From Parachlorella kessleri (lineage: Eukaryota > Chlorophyta > Trebouxiophyceae > Chlorellales > Chlorellaceae), in NCBI GenBank assembly GCA_001598975.1, contig BBXU01002187.1:1-13008 (forward strand): a stretch of DNA of 13,008 nt. The letters run 5' to 3'. Numbering within the stretch: position 1 is the stretch's first letter; each line of letters begins with the position of its first letter. Below the pieces are notes generated by a model, which saw only the letters and a list, made by a program, of their open reading frames with translations, was not told the origin of the DNA and did no database searches. This document shows positions 8,917-13,008 of this stretch, one piece after another. A program made the position numbers and the translations under genes.

Positions 8917-10133
8917 TCATACGGGTCAAGCAGCCCACATTTAACTTCTCCAAGCACTCAATAACCTGAAACTGCAGCGCCTGCACTGTCGGAAAAGTAG
9001 CCCATGCCTACGCCATACTCTATAAAGCTCTGGTGCACGCCATGGTGACGGTGGGGCCAGGAGAAACAATACGAATTTCAGGCCTGCCCTCCCAGGCACA
9101 ACAGAGGCAGGCCGCAGCCCACATGCACACGCTCAGAAAACCACACTCTTAGGGGCACCCGCACGCACACACAATGGCTACAACACCCGCATAGCCCCAG
9201 TGCCACCCTGGCCGGACATAGACCATCAGAGCAGCACCCCTGCCTTGGAAACTGTCGAGAGAGAGCGTGCCAACAGGCTTGGCTATCAGGGGCCGGAATA
9301 TAGCAGCTCAGACAGCGGCGGCAAGGGCGCAAGCACCAGTGGGAAGCACTGAATAGTATAGTACAGGGCTCTCAGCCCCACCGAGGAGTGCGCGTGTTAC
9401 CTGCCCTAGAGCTTCTGCTTAACAAGTTAGTGGGAAGCTACAAGTGTAAAAGAAATCAGCAAAGAGCAAGTGCACCACGGGGCAAACGGAGCCGAGGCAG
9501 CAACAGTAGAGACGCTCCTTGCAGGCCTACCGCGGCACTGCAAGGAAGCCAAGCACCAACAGAGGCGCCCGCTCGGCCGGCGTCCAATGGTATCACAAAA
9601 CTGTCAGCCAGCCAGCCAGCCGCCACCTAACAACCCACCCTACCGTGCCACTGACTGTCCACAGCACCCACCCCCCCACACGGGGGAAAGAAGTACAGGA
9701 GAGCGTCGCACCCAAGCGCGCAGAACAACCAAAGAAGACGGCAAATTCTCCTGGTTAGCAGTCCACAACAACCAGACGCGCAAGCCCCTGGCACAGAGCC
9801 GCGGCCAGGTCTATGCCGCTCCGCCCCTTTCTCGCGACCGCCCACACTCGGCCCTGCCCTCCTATTAAAGCCCAGCGAGTGCAGAGCTTCGCCCCAACCA
9901 CGTTGGCGCTTCAGCATGCCGGCAGCCACGGCAACAGCAGCAGCAGCCTGGGAACCCTCCGTAAGCCGCCAGCAGCAACCCCTCCCAAAACCAGGTTGGA
10001 TTCACTCCCAGCTGCTGCGCCGCCTTGCGTTGACCCAGCTGCATGCCGCAGGGTGACGGCGCCACAACAGCTCGCAGGCGCCTGGCAGGCAGCAAGCCAA
10101 GCCAGCTGAGCCTGCCCCGAGCTCACCCAGCTG

Positions 10134-12754
10134 CTAGAAAGGTGGGCCATCATCTGTGGGCACCGGCACGCTGCCAAAGGGGCTCAGCAGCGCCGCGTCT
10201 GGCGCCGGCGGGTGCGGCGACTGCTGCGGCGACGGGGGCTGCTGCTGCTGCATCTGCTCAAACGGCGAGGGCGCGGTGGGTGGCAGCGTCGCAAACGGCG
10301 ACGGCACAGAGTGGTCCTTGGCTTGCTGCCCGCCCGCTGCCGCGCTGGCAGCGGCCGCTACGTCCAGCGAGGGGCGCCGCGCCCGCGCGGGTGGCTTGCC
10401 AACCCCAGGAGGACCCTCAGCCCCATCCGTGCTGGTGCTGTTGCGGCCTCTGCTGGGCGGGGCGGGAGACCGCCGAGCATGGTCATCATTGCCGCCGCCA
10501 TCACCGGCGCTGGATTCCTGCTGCACCACAGCAACAGCAGCACCAGGGAGTATGAAGCCACTAGACCAGGCAAGAGGCGCGTGTTGTCAACGAAAGGCCA
10601 ACCATACCTCAAAGGCAGTGCATGTCGCACAGCGCAGTAGGAGGAACACGGCCTCCAACATAGTGTCTTGACTGTCGCTTGCCCAAAAATGCGCCCACTG
10701 GCAGTTACAGCACCGCACGACACACAAGCCTTCCACTCAAACCCTTTAACTTCAGGCCGGCATAGGCGCAAACCCCAAAGGAACAAACACGCACAATACC
10801 ACCCCAGCAGCCGCAGCAAATGCATTCTGGCTTCCAGAGGCATGCACATTCCTAGACACACTTCCCTCAAGCCCACTCCACCAACACCTTGCCAACCAGT
10901 GTCCATAACGCATCACCTGCCCGCCACCCTCCCTGTCACACTTCCACCCACACCGTTGCAAGCGTAACTGTAAGCATCCCCCCCCCCCCCCCCTGCTGCA
11001 CTGCCACACCCACACCCTTGCACACCCACACTTGCACACTTGCAACCTCCACCCACAACCTACTCCCCATACTCCCCAAAGACTGTACACCCCTTGAACT
11101 GACGCATATGTAGGTCACCCACCTCCGCCTTGCGTGCCTCCTCTTCCAGCTCCTCGGGCGTTGCGGGCGACAGGTCGACGATGACTACCGTCACGTTGTC
11201 GCGGCTGCCGCGGTCCACGGCCGCCCGCACCAGCACAGAGGCAGCAATGCTGCTGGCCTTCTGCAGCAGGGGAAGCACCACATGGCAGCATAAGGGGTCA
11301 CAGCTGAAGGTGGGTGACCAGGCACAGAGCACCCTGCACAAGCAATTCCTGGTGAGCTAGCAGACCTGGGCCGCAGCTCGCACAGCAGGCTCGCAGCACA
11401 TCTGCAACGAGCGCCGAGGTAAGCAGGCGCTACCACTTGACCCAACTTCTTCCAGCAGCAAACCCTGCCACAGCTTTGCTTGCAGCAGGTAGGAAGAGAG
11501 CCAGCGCCGGGCTAGACACTCCAGCCGCAGAAACAGCAGCATTTGTGCTTTCTTCACGCATTTGTGTAGCTGGGGGAGTTGCCAATGGAGGCACCATGAC
11601 ACCAACAATCCCAACCTATCAGCATTAGACGTGCCCCATGGATAACTGACAAGCCGACCCAGCTCCACCCGCATGGCTCTCACAAAAAAGGGCAGCTCCC
11701 AGCCCACTTAGGCGGGCACAGGCTGTGCCAAGACACTCTGCCACACGGCCGCCCAACGCGCAGGCAGGCAGCTGCCGCTCCCGCTGCCATAAGCTAGCCC
11801 CCGCTGCAACCGCAAAGCCGACGCCGGCCACCACCATGCCCTCACCCAGCCCAGTGCGAGACCCAGAGCCAGGAGCGACTCACCGCCCGCGAGGCGCCTC
11901 GTTGCCGCGCGCGCTGCAGGCACTTCTTAGCCAGCGTGCACGCCTCCTGGTTGTTCATCACGTCCCACAGCCCGTCAGAGGCCAGCAGCAGCAGCTCGTC
12001 CTGGGCGTGCCGCGTGATGATGGTCACCTGCGGGCAGCCAGCGGAGGACGGCGGGGCGCAGCAAGGTTGGTGCAAGCCGCCCACAACCCTCTTATCGTAC
12101 AGCACCGCTTGCAATTGCAAAAAAAAGGGGCCGAGGGCCACCTTGCAGACTAAAGATGCACTCGATGCCATAGGTGTTGGTGAGGTGCATCACCTCCCCA
12201 AAAATACCCAGGAGGCCCAGCCTCCCCCATGAAACCCAGTAGGCCCAGCACCCCAGACTCCTGCCAGGGCTGCAACCCAACACATACGCCAGGGGAGTGC
12301 CAGGCCCATAAGATAGCGAGGAACCCAGCACCCACAGACCTACGCACCAGCACACGAAACGCTCTTCCCATGACAGTGCCTCACCTACAAAACCTCCATT
12401 AAGCTGCCAGCTAGCTATATGTAAGCAACTGCCCTGGCCTACCTGCTACCCCCTTACCCTGTGACATTCACCAAAAATAAACCATTTTCTTTTTAATCGC
12501 AAACTGGCGAAGCAGCAGCAACCCGAGCCTAAACACAGCTCCCAACAACGCCCACAACGACCAAATACATCAACTCGCTTCAGCAAACCGCCCTGCGACA
12601 CTCCCAGCCCCCAGGCCAACTAACGCACCTCGGGCTGTGCGATGACAAAGGGGCGCAGGCAGTGGTCGCCAATGGCGCGGGAGACTGCTAACACCCCCAT
12701 CACCCTCACGCCGTTCCAGAACAATATCTGCCCTCCGGCGGCCTCTACTCTAGC
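10134..12754 (-). CDS. PP2C-family (PPM) Ser/Thr protein phosphatase, C-terminal part
   Basis: Four minus-strand exons are visible, all phase 0: 12629-12754, 11884-12027, 11123-11260 and 10134-10520 (264 residues, stop TAG at 10134-10136). The 5' exons, with the start and the N-terminal DGH-type metal motif, lie right of the window. PP2C hallmarks appear in order: VEAAGG (3-8), [11 protein letters not shown] (20-30), [12 protein letters not shown] (57-68) and [13 protein letters not shown] (108-120). D60 and D111 are the conserved metal-binding aspartates, so the visible half looks catalytically intact. PP2Cs are Mg/Mn-dependent phosphatases that remove phosphate from Ser/Thr. The motifs resemble plant-type PP2Cs, but the clade cannot be fixed from half a domain. 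After an acidic helix ([11 protein letters not shown]), the last exon adds a 128-residue disordered Pro/Gln/Ser-rich tail with three SPF motifs and a Q4 run. If the last intron were retained, translation would stop at 11060 after 20 other residues. The core assignment is secure; the tail exon is inferred from phase, acceptor and codon bias. Confidence 0.92.
10978..10993. repeat. Poly-C tract (16 C) in the last phosphatase intron
   Basis: Sixteen uninterrupted C on the plus strand read as G16 in the phosphatase pre-mRNA. CACACCC-like simple sequence follows to about 11060, making the intron 10521-11122 very G/T-rich in the sense orientation near its 5' end. Confidence 0.95.
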
Positions 12755-12975
12755 CTGCAACCAACAGGGCAGGCAAGCAAAGCAGTTCAGCAGCCCTCTG
12801 ACGCAGGCATGTCCGGATGCTCTGCAGGGGTTGTCAACCAGAGCCGGAGTCATACGCACAGAACCAGCAGCGCTGGAAGAGCAGAGCTGTTGGGGCAGCC
12901 AGCGATGTCATTCCACGAAGCCTTCACAATGCCAGCCCTTTCTGCCACCCTTCGCCATCGCGCCCCCCCCCCCAC

Positions 12976-13006
<31 letters not shown>

Positions 13007-13008
13007 AC
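12755..13008 (-). other. Intronic part of the phosphatase gene at the window edge
   Basis: Reading leftward on the minus strand, this stretch ends in a good acceptor (TTGGTTGCAG|GCT at 12754). I searched it for the expected preceding PP2C motifs (RVGDSR or DHKP-like) and saw none, so the next exon should lie beyond the right edge. Confidence 0.65.
12963..13004. repeat. Poly-C (11) followed by a (CA)n microsatellite
   Basis: Eleven C at 12963-12973 are followed by about 14 CA units at 12976-13004. In the phosphatase transcript this reads (GT)n then G11. The tract lies in an intron at the window edge. Confidence 0.95.

Larger units (their letters stand above)
6704..10133. other. Interval between convergent genes, no gene recognised
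   Basis: This 3.4 kb separates the stop codons of two converging genes and should hold both 3' UTRs. Open frames are present (the longest about 148 codons, ending at 8172), but they lack GC3 codon bias, splice support or recognisable domains. TGTAA signals occur on both strands, and there is a perfect palindrome at 8599-8626. Confidence 0.65.

Noticed and set aside
10043..10671. Plus-strand open frames of about 170 codons
   Set aside because: They are antisense to the last phosphatase exon; the minus frame has better codon bias and joins the PP2C core in phase.
1..13008. Search for a new mobile, defence or RNA-based system
   Set aside because: No transposase, reverse transcriptase, integrase, tRNA promoter box, CRISPR-like array or long terminal inverted repeats were seen; the window fits ordinary protein-coding genes of a green alga.

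Overview
The window looks like nuclear DNA from a eukaryote, most likely a chlorophyte green alga. The evidence is: GC-rich coding exons of 50-390 nt with phase-matched GT-AG (and some GC-AG) introns of about 100-620 nt; TGTAA motifs of the green-algal poly(A) type downstream of stop codons; Ala/Pro/Gln-rich protein tails; and (CA)n, (CATA)n and poly-C microsatellites. I see no operons, bacterial ribosome binding sites, transposon genes, tRNAs, rRNAs or CRISPR arrays. The species cannot be named from this sequence.

Layout, left to right. (1) 1-478: microsatellite-bearing intron and terminal coding exon (218-478) of a + strand gene whose body lies outside the window, followed by its 3' UTR with a TGTAA signal at 951-955. 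(2) 971-2076: intergenic/promoter/5' UTR space with no recognisable gene. (3) 2077-6703: a complete-looking + strand gene of 12 exons. It encodes a ~634-residue polytopic membrane protein with five predicted membrane segments, a Cys/Arg-rich cytosolic loop, two large lumenal/extracellular loops and a Pro/Ala-rich tail. This layout resembles the plant At2g12400-type membrane proteins and, in topology, the prominin and tweety families. At least one intron, and probably two, uses a GC donor. (4) 6704-10133: a 3.4 kb interval between convergent genes, with TGTAA signals for both strands, a perfect 28-bp palindrome and a short hairpin. (5) 10134-13008: the 3' half of a - strand PP2C (PPM) Ser/Thr protein phosphatase gene. 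Four exons are visible; the 5' exons lie beyond the right edge.

The three genes show no obvious pathway link; they are ordinary neighbours in a compact algal genome. The second and third genes converge, with unusually long apparent 3' regions. I found no clear new biological system. The most useful leads are the prominin/tweety-like membrane protein, its GC-AG and ambiguous tandem splice sites with a candidate cassette exon, the palindrome between the convergent genes, and two possible C-termini of the phosphatase.
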